64,000 bases of DNA, from contig NZ_JAHWXM010000001.1 in NCBI RefSeq assembly GCF_023091225.1, positions 868,001 through 932,000 on the forward strand. The letters run 5' to 3'. Both the position numbers and the translations under genes were made by a program. Origin of the DNA: Microbacterium galbinum. GTDB lineage: Bacteria; Actinomycetota; Actinomycetes; Actinomycetales; Microbacteriaceae. Numbering within the stretch: the first letter of the stretch is position 1; every line of letters starts with the position of its first letter. Shown in pieces: positions 35,065 through 43,157 of this stretch. The notes under the pieces were generated by a model. It saw only the letters and a list, made by a program, of their open reading frames with translations, was not told the origin of the DNA and searched no databases.

Positions 35065-35702
35065 TCCGACCGTTCGACGACCTGTTCGTCCCGGACGGCG
35101 ACGACGCACGCCGCTGGGCCGAAGAAGAGTTGAGCAATCCGCGCTACGCCGATGCCGAGCCCTCGTGGTTCGACTACCTCGCGCGGGACATCGGCCGATT
35201 CATCGACAACCTCTTCAGCTCCGACAACGGCGCAGCCGTCGGTCCCTCCGCCCTCGTCATCGTCTGCATCCTGATCGGTGCCGCGCTGATCGTCGCTCTG
35301 ATCGTCTGGGGGCGCCCGCGACGCTCCCGCTCCGTCGCCCGGGCCCGCACCGACCTCCTCGGTGTCGATGACGACCGCTCGGCGGCCCAGTTGCGCGCCG
35401 AGGCGGAACGCAGCGCCCGTGCCGAGGACTGGGATGCCGCCACCGTCCTGAGGTTCCGCGCGATCGCCCGTGACCTCCTCGAGCGCGACATCATCGACCC
35501 TGCCCCGGGCGCCACCGCCCAGGCCATCGCCCGAGAGGTCAGCGCGGTCTTCCCCGACGAGTCGGCACCGATGCGCAGCGCCGCGACAGCGTTCGACGAC
35601 GTCCGCTATCTGCGCCACCCCGCGACGCCCGAGTCCTACGCCGCCCTGGCCGCCACCGACGAGCGCCTGCGGTCCCGCAGGCCGGCAGTGGTGACCGCAT
35701 GA
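35061..35702 (+). CDS. DUF4129-domain membrane protein
   Basis: 213 residues. A short N-terminal region precedes one strong membrane segment (ALVIVCILIGAALIVALIVWG, residues 70-90). The cytoplasmic DUF4129 helical domain follows (AEDWDAATVLRFRAIARDLLERDII; GATAQAIAREVSAVFP; FDDVRYLRHPATPESYAALAATDERL). DUF4129 proteins are usually encoded beside MoxR/DUF58 genes or fused to transglutaminase domains, and their role is unknown. ATGA overlaps occur at both ends, so the gene is translated in step with its neighbours. Confidence 0.88.
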   Translation: MIRPFDDLFVPDGDDARRWAEEELSNPRYADAEPSWFDYLARDIGRFIDNLFSSDNGAAVGPSALVIVCILIGAALIVALIVWGRPRRSRSVARARTDLLGVDDDRSAAQLRAEAERSARAEDWDAATVLRFRAIARDLLERDIIDPAPGATAQAIAREVSAVFPDESAPMRSAATAFDDVRYLRHPATPESYAALAATDERLRSRRPAVVTA

Positions 35703-36937
35703 CCGTCACCGAGGAGCGGATCACCCCTCCCACCACCGCGGAACCGACGAGACGCCTGCGCTCGATCATCGGTTGGGTGATCGTCGCCGCGCTCGTCGTC
35801 GGCGTGGCGTGGGTGGGGCTCCAGATCGCCGCGACCGCCCCGAGCGAGCGCCGTTCACTCGACCCCGAGGGCCGTGGAGATGCGGGCGCGCTGGCGCTCG
35901 CCGAGATCCTGCGGGACCAGGGGGTCGAGGTCGACGTGTATCGCTCGCACGTCGAGGCGCGTGACGCTCTGGACGAGAGCACGACGCTCGTCATGACCAA
36001 TCCGTACACACTCAGCGATGATGGCCTCGCCGAGCTGATGGGGCCGGCCGACCGTGTCGTCTTCCTCTCGGTGGGAGCTCACCTGCTCGACGAACTCGAT
36101 CTCGGTGCCTACTCCTCGGCGCCGCTCGCCGAGGTCGACGCGCAGTGCACCGCCGGGGAGTTCGCCGAGGTCGGCATGATCGAACCCGATCGACTGATGA
36201 CTCCTCACTCCGGCGTGGAGTGGTGCTTCGGCGACGAAGAGGGCGCGGCCGTGCTCATCGACGACAGTGATGGTCGACGCACCTCGATCGTCGACGGCTC
36301 CCGCTTGTTCAGCAACGCCTATCTAGCCGAGAACGGCAACGCCGCGCTCGCGCTCGCCCTGCTCGGCCAGACCGATCGCGTGGTCTGGTACGTCCCCTCG
36401 CTCGGCGATTCCGACCTCGAGGCGACGTCTCCCGACACTCTGGGCACTCTGACGCCACCGTGGGTCACCCCGGCGATCATCCTGCTGATGCTGTCCGGGG
36501 CTGCGGCCGCCCTGTGGCGCGGCAGACGGTTCGGTCCGCTGGTCGCCGAGACGCTGCCGGTCACGGTCCGCGCTTCCGAGACGATGCACGGTCGCGCACG
36601 TCTGACGGCGAAGGCGGCGGATGCCCCGCACGCAGCGCTCGCGATCCGCGACGGCGCGCAGCGGCGCCTGGCCCGGCGACTCGGGCTGACGGCACGCGCG
36701 ACATCCGACGAGGTCGCCGATGCGGCATCCGATCGTCTGCGCATTCCCCGGGGCACGCTCCAGGCGCTCCTCGCCGGCCCGCTGCCCACCGACGACGCCG
36801 CACTCGTCGAGCTCGCTCGGCGCCTCGCCGACCTCGAAGAGGCCGTCGAGAAGACGCATCGAACCGCCCGCGCGACGGACGCACCATCCGCACACACTCC
36901 ATCCACGACGGAAGCCGAGGACACCCGTGACCGCTGA
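35699..36937 (+). CDS. DUF4350-domain membrane protein
   Basis: 412 residues. TM1 near residues 24-42 (IIGWVIVAALVVGVAWVGLQI). An extracytoplasmic DUF4350 domain with a Rossmann-like start (LDPEGRGDAGALALAEILRDQGVEVDVYRS; NPYTLSDDGLAELM) follows. TM2 lies near 257-275 (AIILLMLSGAAAALWRGRRFGPL). The cytosolic C-terminal helical domain (TARATSDEVADAASDRLRIP; LVELARRLADLEEAVEKTHR) ends in a disordered tail. It is part of the conserved actinobacterial MoxR membrane cluster (Rv3690-Rv3695 region in M. tuberculosis). Its end overlaps moxR by 11 bases. Confidence 0.87.
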   Translation: MTVTEERITPPTTAEPTRRLRSIIGWVIVAALVVGVAWVGLQIAATAPSERRSLDPEGRGDAGALALAEILRDQGVEVDVYRSHVEARDALDESTTLVMTNPYTLSDDGLAELMGPADRVVFLSVGAHLLDELDLGAYSSAPLAEVDAQCTAGEFAEVGMIEPDRLMTPHSGVEWCFGDEEGAAVLIDDSDGRRTSIVDGSRLFSNAYLAENGNAALALALLGQTDRVVWYVPSLGDSDLEATSPDTLGTLTPPWVTPAIILLMLSGAAAALWRGRRFGPLVAETLPVTVRASETMHGRARLTAKAADAPHAALAIRDGAQRRLARRLGLTARATSDEVADAASDRLRIPRGTLQALLAGPLPTDDAALVELARRLADLEEAVEKTHRTARATDAPSAHTPSTTEAEDTRDR

Positions 36938-37898
36938 GTACAATCCCGCCGATGACACGGCCCTGCGCGGGGCGATGCACCGCGTGCGCAGCGAGGTCGA
37001 CAAGGCCGTGGTCGGACAGGCCGGCACGGTGACCGGCCTGCTGGTCTCTCTGCTCGCCCGGGGACACGTGCTGCTCGAGGGCGTCCCGGGCGTCGCGAAG
37101 ACCCTGGTCGTGCGCTCGTTCGCCCGGGCCCTCGGCCTCGACACCAAGCGCGTGCAGTTCACTCCCGACCTCATGCCCGGCGACGTGACCGGATCGCTCG
37201 TGTACGACGCGCGGACGGGAGAGTTCGACTTCCGCGCCGGCCCGGTGTTCACGAACATCCTGCTGGCCGACGAGATCAACCGCACGCCCCCGAAGACGCA
37301 GGCGGCGCTCCTCGAGGCGATGGAGGAGCGCCAGGTGTCGGCCGACGGCACGAGCCGCGCCCTCCCCGACCCGTTCCTCGTCGCGGCGACCCAGAACCCC
37401 ATCGAGCACGAGGGCACGTACTCGCTTCCCGAGGCTCAACTCGACCGCTTCCTCATGAAGCTCGTGGTCGGGATGCCCGAGCGCGACGCCGAGGTGGCCG
37501 TGCTGCGCAAGCACGCCTCCGGCTTCTCGCCACGCGAGCTCACCGGCGTCGAAGCCGTCGTCACCGCCGACGAGATCCGCGCAGCGCAGGCCGCCGCGGG
37601 ACGCGTCGAGGTGACGGACGACGTCCTCGCCTACGTCGTCGACCTCGCCCGCGCCACGCGGCAGTCCCCATCGGTCGAGCTCGGGGCCAGCCCGCGCGCC
37701 TCGACGGGCCTCCTCGCGGCGGCGAAGGCCTGGGCCTGGCTCAACGGCTCGACGGCGGTCACGCCCGATCACGTGCAGACGATGCTCGTACCGGTCTGGC
37801 GCCACCGTCTGCAGTTGCGCCCGGACGCGCAGATGGAGGGCGTCTCGGCGGATGCCGTGCTGACCTCCGTGGTGCAGCAGACCCGGGTACCGATCTAA
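36927..37898 (+). CDS. MoxR-family AAA+ ATPase
   Basis: 323 residues from the GTG at 36927, inside the end of the upstream gene. Walker A is LLEGVPGVAKTLVVRSF (about residues 48-64), Walker B ILLADEINRTPPKTQAALLEAMEERQV, sensor 1 FLVAATQNPIEHEGTY, and the arginine-finger region LPEAQLDRFLMKL. Sensor 2 is in SPRASTGLLAAAKAWAWL. MoxR ATPases act as chaperones or remodellers for VWA/DUF58 partners; the DUF58 gene follows with no gap. The substrate in this operon is unknown. Confidence 0.94.
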   Translation: MTAEYNPADDTALRGAMHRVRSEVDKAVVGQAGTVTGLLVSLLARGHVLLEGVPGVAKTLVVRSFARALGLDTKRVQFTPDLMPGDVTGSLVYDARTGEFDFRAGPVFTNILLADEINRTPPKTQAALLEAMEERQVSADGTSRALPDPFLVAATQNPIEHEGTYSLPEAQLDRFLMKLVVGMPERDAEVAVLRKHASGFSPRELTGVEAVVTADEIRAAQAAAGRVEVTDDVLAYVVDLARATRQSPSVELGASPRASTGLLAAAKAWAWLNGSTAVTPDHVQTMLVPVWRHRLQLRPDAQMEGVSADAVLTSVVQQTRVPI

Positions 37899-39206
37899 GT
37901 GTTCGTCACGGGTCGCCTCGCGCTCGCCGTGGCTGCGGGCGTCGTGCCGCTGGTCATCGCCGGGCTCGCGGGTTTTCCGCCGTACGCGGTGCTCGGCGCG
38001 TGGCTGGGCCTCTGCGTGGTGCTGGTCGTCATCGACGTCGTCTTCAGCGCGAGTCCGCGGTCGGTGACCGTGACCCGGCGCGTGCCCGCTCGTGCACGGC
38101 TGGGCGAGGCGGTGCCGGTCAGCGTCGCCGTGCACAATCACGGGTCCCGCGAACTGCACGCGCTTCTCCGCGACGCCTGGCAACCGACGGCGGGCGCGGG
38201 AACCGCACGGCAGACCCTCGACATCCCGAGCGGTGAGCGCCGTCGGGTCGACATCCCGCTCCTCCCCCGTCGCCGCGGCGAACTGGTGAGCGAGTTCGTC
38301 GTGATCCGCTCGCGCGGCCCCCTCGGTCTCGCCGGACGGCAAGCCGTCCACCGCGTGCGGGGAGCGATCCGAGTGCTCCCCGCCTTCTCGTCCCGCAAGC
38401 ACCTCCCCTCGCGTCTCGCCCGGCTGCGCGAGCTCGACGGCAACACGAGCATCCAGGTGCGCGGTCAGGGCACCGAGTTCGACTCGCTGCGCGAGTACGT
38501 GCGCGGCGACGACGTGCGATCGATCGACTGGCGGGCGACTGCCCGCGCCGGGACCACCATGCTGCGCACCTGGCGGCCGGAGCGCGATCGGCACGTCGTC
38601 ATCATCATCGACACCGGACGCACCGCGGCCGCCCGCGTGGGCGACGGAACACGAGCGGATGCCGCGCTCGAGGCCGCCCTCCTGCTCGCGGCTCTCGCGG
38701 CGCGCGCGGGCGACCACGTGCACCTGCTGATGTACGACCGTGTCGTCCGGGCACGGGTGACCGGTGTCGAGGGCAATGCTCTCCTGCCCGCGCTGACCGA
38801 CGCCATGGCCCCGGTGCACGCGCGCCTCGTCGACACCGACTGGCACGGCGCGTTCGCAGCCGTGCGCACGCTGACGACTCGCCCCTCGCTGATCGTCGTA
38901 CTCACCGCGCAGGACGCCGCGGAATCGGCGCGAGGCTTCCTCGGCGCTTTTCCGGATGCCTCGCGGGCGACGTCGATCCTCGTGGGCTCCGTCACCGACG
39001 AGTCGATCGTCGAGCTGGCGCAGCAGCGCGGTTCGCGCGAGGAGGTCTACCTCGCCGCGGCCGCCGAGCGCACTCTGCGCGACGCCGAGAACGTGGCGGA
39101 CGCGATCCGCCGAGCGGGCGGCGAAGCGATCTCCGCTGACCCCGAGGATCTCCCGCCGCGGATCGCCGACCGCTATCTCGAGCTCAAGGCTGCAGGCCGG
39201 CTCTGA
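37899..39206 (+). CDS. DUF58 (VWA-like) membrane protein
   Basis: 435 residues, GTG immediately after the moxR stop. Two N-terminal membrane helices (residues 5-48: LALAVAAGVVPLVIAGLAGF; LGAWLGLCVVLVVIDVVFS) precede an immunoglobulin-like beta region. The DUF58 core follows, with the hallmark GTEFDSLREYVRGDDVRSIDWRATARAG near residues 190-215 and a VWA-like stretch (VVIIIDTGRTAAARVGDGTRADAALEAALLLAALAA). It is the partner of MoxR. The lack of a spacer and shared expression suggest that a MoxR-DUF58 complex acts on the membrane proteins of this operon. Confidence 0.9.
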   Translation: MFVTGRLALAVAAGVVPLVIAGLAGFPPYAVLGAWLGLCVVLVVIDVVFSASPRSVTVTRRVPARARLGEAVPVSVAVHNHGSRELHALLRDAWQPTAGAGTARQTLDIPSGERRRVDIPLLPRRRGELVSEFVVIRSRGPLGLAGRQAVHRVRGAIRVLPAFSSRKHLPSRLARLRELDGNTSIQVRGQGTEFDSLREYVRGDDVRSIDWRATARAGTTMLRTWRPERDRHVVIIIDTGRTAAARVGDGTRADAALEAALLLAALAARAGDHVHLLMYDRVVRARVTGVEGNALLPALTDAMAPVHARLVDTDWHGAFAAVRTLTTRPSLIVVLTAQDAAESARGFLGAFPDASRATSILVGSVTDESIVELAQQRGSREEVYLAAAAERTLRDAENVADAIRRAGGEAISADPEDLPPRIADRYLELKAAGRL

Positions 39207-39215
39207 GCGCTCCGG

Positions 39216-40226
39216 TCACCCCGCGAGAAGTCGTGGGGTGCCCGCCTCGTACTCGACGAGATCACCCGTCTCGCCGCGGCGATAGGCGCGTCCGCCGACG
39301 ACGAGCATGTAGATCAGGAACACGGCCAGCGCCGCCGCGCCGATGCCGATCTTGAGCGGCCAGGGCAGAGCCCACCCGGTCACGAAGCCCTCGACGAGGC
39401 CGGCGAGGAACATCGCGAAAACGAGGCCGAGCGAAACCGTTGCGAGAGCTCTGCCCTCCTGCGCGAGCGATTCCGAGCGTGATCGGTGCCCCGGTGCCAC
39501 CCACGACCAAAACAGTCGTAGCCCGCCGGCAGCCGCGACGAACAGGCACGTCATCTCCAGCATCCCGTGCGGCAGGACGTACAGCACCATGATGTCGGCC
39601 TTGTCGTAGGCGGCCATGATCGCGCCGGCTTTTCCGATCGCCATAGCGTTCGTGACGATCATGTACACGGGGTAGATGCCGGTCACCCCGAAGATGACGC
39701 AGAGCATTGCCAGCCACGCGTTGTTCGACCACACCATGCCCATGAACACCGCGGCGGGATTCTCTGTGTAGTAGCCGGTGAAGCTCTCGTCTGCGTACTG
39801 CTCGAGAGCAGCGGGTGGGCCGAGCGTCGCCACGAGCGCCGGGTCACTCGCGATCCAGGCGGCGGTTCCGATCGCGATCGCGAGGAACACGACGGCGATC
39901 GCCAATGTGAGCCACCGCAGACGGTAGAGCGCCGCGGGGAACTGCCGAGCGAAGAATCGCGCAGCCTGCGTCAGGACGCTGTCCGAAGCACCCGTGAGTC
40001 GCATGCGAGCGCGAACGAGGATCGTCGAAAGGTAGTTACCCTGCGGCGAGTCGCCGACCGACGTCTTGAGCTCGGCGAGATCCGCTGACGCGGCGCGATA
40101 GCGCACGATGAGTTCGTCGACTGCCGCCCCGTCCAGCGAGGCGCGGCTGAGCTCATCCAGCCGCGCCCACTCGGCGCGGCGTGCATCGGTCAACGCATCG
40201 GCATCCACCTGATTTACTGTACTCAT
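39216..40226 (-). CDS. SpoIIM/DUF95-family membrane protein
   Basis: 336 residues from the ATG at 40226. An N-terminal helical cytoplasmic part (residues 1-95: ARLDELSRASLDGAAVDELIVRYRAASADLAEL) precedes five or six membrane segments (LTLAIAVVFLAIAIGTAAWI; NNAWLAMLCVIFGVTGIYPVYMIV; MVLYVLPHGMLEMTCLFVAAAGGL; VSLGLVFAMFLAGLVEGFVTGW; IGIGAAALAVFLIYMLVVGG). PHGMLEM is the family hallmark. In Actinobacteria SpoIIM-like and RDD proteins pair divergently beside the MoxR cluster. A sporulation role is not implied. Its ATG overlaps that of the RDD gene on the other strand. Confidence 0.9.
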   Translation of the reverse strand: MSTVNQVDADALTDARRAEWARLDELSRASLDGAAVDELIVRYRAASADLAELKTSVGDSPQGNYLSTILVRARMRLTGASDSVLTQAARFFARQFPAALYRLRWLTLAIAVVFLAIAIGTAAWIASDPALVATLGPPAALEQYADESFTGYYTENPAAVFMGMVWSNNAWLAMLCVIFGVTGIYPVYMIVTNAMAIGKAGAIMAAYDKADIMVLYVLPHGMLEMTCLFVAAAGGLRLFWSWVAPGHRSRSESLAQEGRALATVSLGLVFAMFLAGLVEGFVTGWALPWPLKIGIGAAALAVFLIYMLVVGGRAYRRGETGDLVEYEAGTPRLLAG

Positions 40227-40227
40227 G
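40224..40227. promoter_or_regulatory. Overlapping start codons of the divergent spoIIM-like and RDD genes
   Basis: CATG carries ATG on both strands (40226-40224 minus; 40225-40227 plus). Neither gene has an SD. TTTACT lies 6 bases before the RDD start, and nothing clear precedes the SpoIIM start. Each promoter must lie inside the other gene's coding region. Confidence 0.6.
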
Positions 40228-41034
40228 TCCGTGCCGATCGATACGACCGACGAGATGCTGTCCGGGGAAGCCGTCGCCATCGACGTCCAGCCGGTCGGGT
40301 TCCTCATGCGTTCTCTCGGTGCGCTCATCGACATGCTGCTCGGCTACGGGGTCTTCATCCTGTGGCTGTTCCTCCGCGTCTGGCTGCTCGATGCCGGTGT
40401 TCTCACCGAGGCGACCGATCGGATCGCGACCATCGCTTCTCTCGCGGTGAGCTTCCTCATGCTCCCCCTGAGCATGGAGATGCTGACGAAGGGCCGCAGC
40501 CTCGGCAAGCTGGCCGTCGGCGGGCGCATCGTCCGGATCGACGGCGGCGCGACGGGATTCCGTCACGCCTTCATCCGCGCGCTTCTCGGCGTGCTCGAGA
40601 TCTACATGACCTTCGGCGGCCTCGCCGTCCTCTCAGGCGCCCTCACCGCACGGTCCCAGCGCCTGGGAGATCTCGTGGCGGGCACCTACAGCCAGCGCGT
40701 GCGCACGCCAAAGCTTGCCCAGAGCGTTCCGGTGATGCCCGGTGAGCTCCTCGGCTGGTCGCAGATCGCCGACGTCGCGCGTCTGCCCGACCGTCTCGCG
40801 CGGCGCATCTCGCACTTCCTCGCCTCGGCGCACCAGCTCGTTCCCGGGGCACGCGCGCGCGTCGCGAACGAGCTGCTCGCCGAGGCATCCGCCTTCGTCT
40901 CCCCCCTGCCGCAGGCTTCGCCGGAGCGTGCCCTGGTCGCGATCACGGTGATCCGTCGCGAGCGGGAGCGACGCGCACTCATCGCCTCGGATGCCCGCGC
41001 CGAGCGGCTCTCGGGGCGCCGCGTCGGGGTCTGA
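40225..41034 (+). CDS. RDD-family membrane protein
   Basis: 269 residues. The RDD domain is at about 15-155: first helix FLMRSLGALIDMLLGYGVFILWLFL, with an Arg then Asp in the family positions (RSLGALIDM), second helix ATIASLAVSFLMLPLSMEML, and GRSLGKLAVGGRIVRIDGG. The third segment (RALLGVLEIYMTFGGLAVLSG) ends in QRLGDLVAGTYSQRVR. A cytosolic C-terminal helical region of about 110 residues follows. The transported substrate, if any, is unknown. It is the divergent partner of the SpoIIM-like gene. Confidence 0.9.
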   Translation: MSVPIDTTDEMLSGEAVAIDVQPVGFLMRSLGALIDMLLGYGVFILWLFLRVWLLDAGVLTEATDRIATIASLAVSFLMLPLSMEMLTKGRSLGKLAVGGRIVRIDGGATGFRHAFIRALLGVLEIYMTFGGLAVLSGALTARSQRLGDLVAGTYSQRVRTPKLAQSVPVMPGELLGWSQIADVARLPDRLARRISHFLASAHQLVPGARARVANELLAEASAFVSPLPQASPERALVAITVIRRERERRALIASDARAERLSGRRVGV

Positions 41035-41037
41035 CGC

Positions 41038-41244
41038 TCAGGCGCGCAGCGCCTCGTGGCGCACGACGATCCACCCTGCGGGCACCGACAACCGGTCGGC
41101 GTGCTGGGCGCACAGGTCGTGAGCGTGCGGGTGACGCTCGAGTCCGAGCGGACCGAGCGCGGCCATCTGGTCGCCGTAGTCGTACGTGAGTGTGGCCACC
41201 GCTTCGCGCGCGCAGCCCACCTTCGAGCAGAGTCGTCCGTCCAT
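41038..41244 (-). CDS. DUF3499 small zinc-ribbon-like protein
   Basis: 68 residues from the ATG at 41244. This start is supported by a TAGCCT box 7 bases upstream; a longer in-frame start at 41307 would run into that promoter. CSKVGC near the N-terminus and HDLCAQHADRL near residue 45 give the Cys/His pattern of a small metal site. YDYGDQMAALGPLG and the PAGWIVVRHE C-terminus match DUF3499 (Rv3258c). Function unknown. It lies beside the Zincin-like gene as in mycobacteria. Confidence 0.88.
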   Translation of the reverse strand: MDGRLCSKVGCAREAVATLTYDYGDQMAALGPLGLERHPHAHDLCAQHADRLSVPAGWIVVRHEALRA

Positions 41245-41251
41245 CCGTGCC

Positions 41252-41257
41252 AGGCTA
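41252..41257 (-). promoter_or_regulatory. -10 element of the DUF3499 gene (leaderless)
   Basis: TAGCCT on the minus strand, GGCACGG (7 bases), then the ATG at 41244. Confidence 0.5.
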
Positions 41258-41311
41258 CGGTCCGGTGCGCGTCCAGGACGGATGCCGCGCCGTCCGATGC
41301 CGCACACGGCC

Positions 41312-41317
41312 TAGACT
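41312..41317 (+). promoter_or_regulatory. -10 element of the Zincin-like gene (leaderless)
   Basis: TAGACT, TTCGTC (6 bases), then the ATG at 41324. It is divergent from the DUF3499 promoter within a 79-base gap. Confidence 0.55.
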
Positions 41318-41323
41318 TTCGTC

Positions 41324-41752
41324 ATGCCCCGTCGACGCGCCACCCGCACCCCCGAGACGCCCCGGCGAGGCGCGCGGCACGGACGCCACGGCCGTCTCGG
41401 CCGCAGCGAGGTCGTGCGGCCTCCCCTGGCTCCGCTGGACGGACGCCTCGACCGGTTCGACCTCTCGGTGGGAACCGCCGTCGAGTTCCTCCGCGGCACG
41501 TGGCCGGAGCTGCAGGACGTGCGATTCGAGATCGGTGCGATGCCCGGATTCGAGGCGGGTGACGAGGTGCCGCGCTGGTACCTCGATCGCGAGCACGCAC
41601 GCATCGTGCTCTTCCGCCTGCCCATCGAGCGTCTTCTCCCTCCCGGCCACGACGACAACGCGCACCGACGGATGGCGATCGAGAGCGCCGTCTTCCGGGC
41701 AGCGGCGGAGTACGTCGGCCGCGAGCCGTGGGATCTCGGCCACGACCACTGA
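41324..41752 (+). CDS. Zincin-like (Rv3259-type) protein without an HExxH motif
   Basis: 142 residues. A basic, disordered N-terminus (about 30 residues) precedes a small alpha/beta domain: RFDLSVGTAVEFLRGTWPELQDVRFEIGAMPGF, then WYLDREHARIVLFRLPIERL, and a C-terminal helix AIESAVFRAAAEYVGREPWDLG. The family is annotated as metallopeptidase (Zincin_1), but the catalytic HExxH expected in the last helix reads ESAVFRAAAEY here, so peptidase activity is doubtful. Gene order (DUF3499 and whiB2 nearby) matches Rv3258c-Rv3260c. Confidence 0.75.
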   Translation: MPRRRATRTPETPRRGARHGRHGRLGRSEVVRPPLAPLDGRLDRFDLSVGTAVEFLRGTWPELQDVRFEIGAMPGFEAGDEVPRWYLDREHARIVLFRLPIERLLPPGHDDNAHRRMAIESAVFRAAAEYVGREPWDLGHDH

Positions 41753-41774
41753 CCGGAGCGCATCGTCCCCGTGT

Positions 41775-43157
41775 CTAGGGGTAGACCGTGATGCTCTTCT
41801 CCGCGCCCGCGCTCGGCTGCAGAGGCCACGTCGCGAGCGCTCCGGCACCGGACATGCTCATCGCCGCGCGCACGGCGTCAGAGGTGCTGAGCCGATAGAC
41901 CGTATCGCCGTTGAGTGTCGCCGCCACCGAACTGCCGGCGGGCACGACGACCTCGCGGGAGTTCCCGCTGCTGAGGTTCTCGAGGGTGACGGTCGCATCG
42001 GCACCGTCTTCGTTGATGAGGTAAAGCGCCGGCTGGGGTCCGTTCGGCACCGCGAAGAGGGCGTCCGTGCCGATCTCCGGCGCCGGTGTCATCCACGAGA
42101 AGTCCGCGCCCTTGCCGAATCCGTTCTGCTGACGGACACCCGCGACCACCGGGGCGTCGGCGTCGATCGACACCGAGTACGACCCAGGCGCGAGGGCGCT
42201 GAGCGACGCCTCCGCCGGGGTGTCGGCCGCGAGATCCACCGTGAACTCCTCGACGACCTCGGGTGAACCGACCGCGCGCACCGTGACGACGGCTCGCCCG
42301 TCCGCACCGGCCGAAAGCAGCCGGAGCACCGTCATGTCGGCGTTGTCCCCGTCGCCGTCGAACGACTGCACGCCGACGATCACCGGATGCCGCTGCGGCC
42401 CGGCAACCGCTTCCTGCAGGTCGATGCCGGCCGGGTCGAGCGTGCGCACGAAGGAGGACTGCAGAACCGCCCTCACAGGAGCCCCCTCGGCCGTGACCTC
42501 GACCACGGGTGTCGTGTTGCCCGCCGCGATCGAGCTGAGCGGAAGGGCGACCTGCGTCATCGCCGGGACGATCACGGTGCGGTTGCTCCGCGAATCCCCG
42601 TACGTCGAGAGGGTCACGGTGGACGTCACCGCCGCCGCGTTGGTGAGGGTCACGATGTCCTTGGTCCCGGTGGCGACGCTTCCGCCGACCAGCCAGGATT
42701 CCAACCTGCTCTCCCCGCAGGGCAGGGCGGCGAAGCCCGCCAGATCCGTCGCCGAGACCGAGATCGACTCGGTCGCGGCGATGAGGGGCGCGCTCCGGTC
42801 GACGACCTCTCCGGTGAATCGGTCGACCTCGCCGCCACCGATGAGATCGGGCGCGGCGATCGGGGCCGAGGCCGGAGCTCCACCGGTGCCGTCCACGGTC
42901 ACCGATGGGGACCCCGCCGAGCGCATGCTCAACGGATCGGAGGAGTCTCGACCGATCGCGCGGAAGTCGCCGTTGCACACGAGCATCGGCGCTCCGGGAA
43001 GCGGCGTGACCTCCACCTGCGCGGGGTCATGTGCGACCTCGGGCCACGGCGCGTGGATCGCGGTGACGACGCCGGCGACGCAGGCGATCGCGACGGCGGC
43101 TCCGACGGTGACGCGCGCACCGGTGGCGACCACTCGGAAGACTCGCGTACGGCTCAT
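41775..43157 (-). CDS. DUF5719-family anchored extracytoplasmic protein
   Basis: 460 residues. An N-terminal membrane anchor (GARVTVGAAVAIACVAGVVTAI, residues 13-34) is followed by a long beta-rich, Ser/Thr/Val/Ala-rich exterior domain (VTLTNAAAVTSTVTLSTYGDS; VDLAADTPAEASLSALAPGSYSVSIDADAPVVAGV; ATVTLENLSSGNSREVVVPAGSSVAATL). It matches DUF5719 proteins found beside the actinobacterial giant glycosyltransferase and whiB2. Two or three immunoglobulin-like modules are likely. Its ATG overlaps the stop of the glycosyltransferase, suggesting a cell-envelope role together. Function unknown. Confidence 0.82.
   Translation of the reverse strand: MSRTRVFRVVATGARVTVGAAVAIACVAGVVTAIHAPWPEVAHDPAQVEVTPLPGAPMLVCNGDFRAIGRDSSDPLSMRSAGSPSVTVDGTGGAPASAPIAAPDLIGGGEVDRFTGEVVDRSAPLIAATESISVSATDLAGFAALPCGESRLESWLVGGSVATGTKDIVTLTNAAAVTSTVTLSTYGDSRSNRTVIVPAMTQVALPLSSIAAGNTTPVVEVTAEGAPVRAVLQSSFVRTLDPAGIDLQEAVAGPQRHPVIVGVQSFDGDGDNADMTVLRLLSAGADGRAVVTVRAVGSPEVVEEFTVDLAADTPAEASLSALAPGSYSVSIDADAPVVAGVRQQNGFGKGADFSWMTPAPEIGTDALFAVPNGPQPALYLINEDGADATVTLENLSSGNSREVVVPAGSSVAATLNGDTVYRLSTSDAVRAAMSMSGAGALATWPLQPSAGAEKSITVYP

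Noticed and set aside
36561..38846. Long minus-strand frame across moxR and DUF58
   Set aside because: The plus strand carries Walker motifs and the DUF58 signature with stop-start overlaps. The antisense frame has only Arg/His/Gly-rich sequence.
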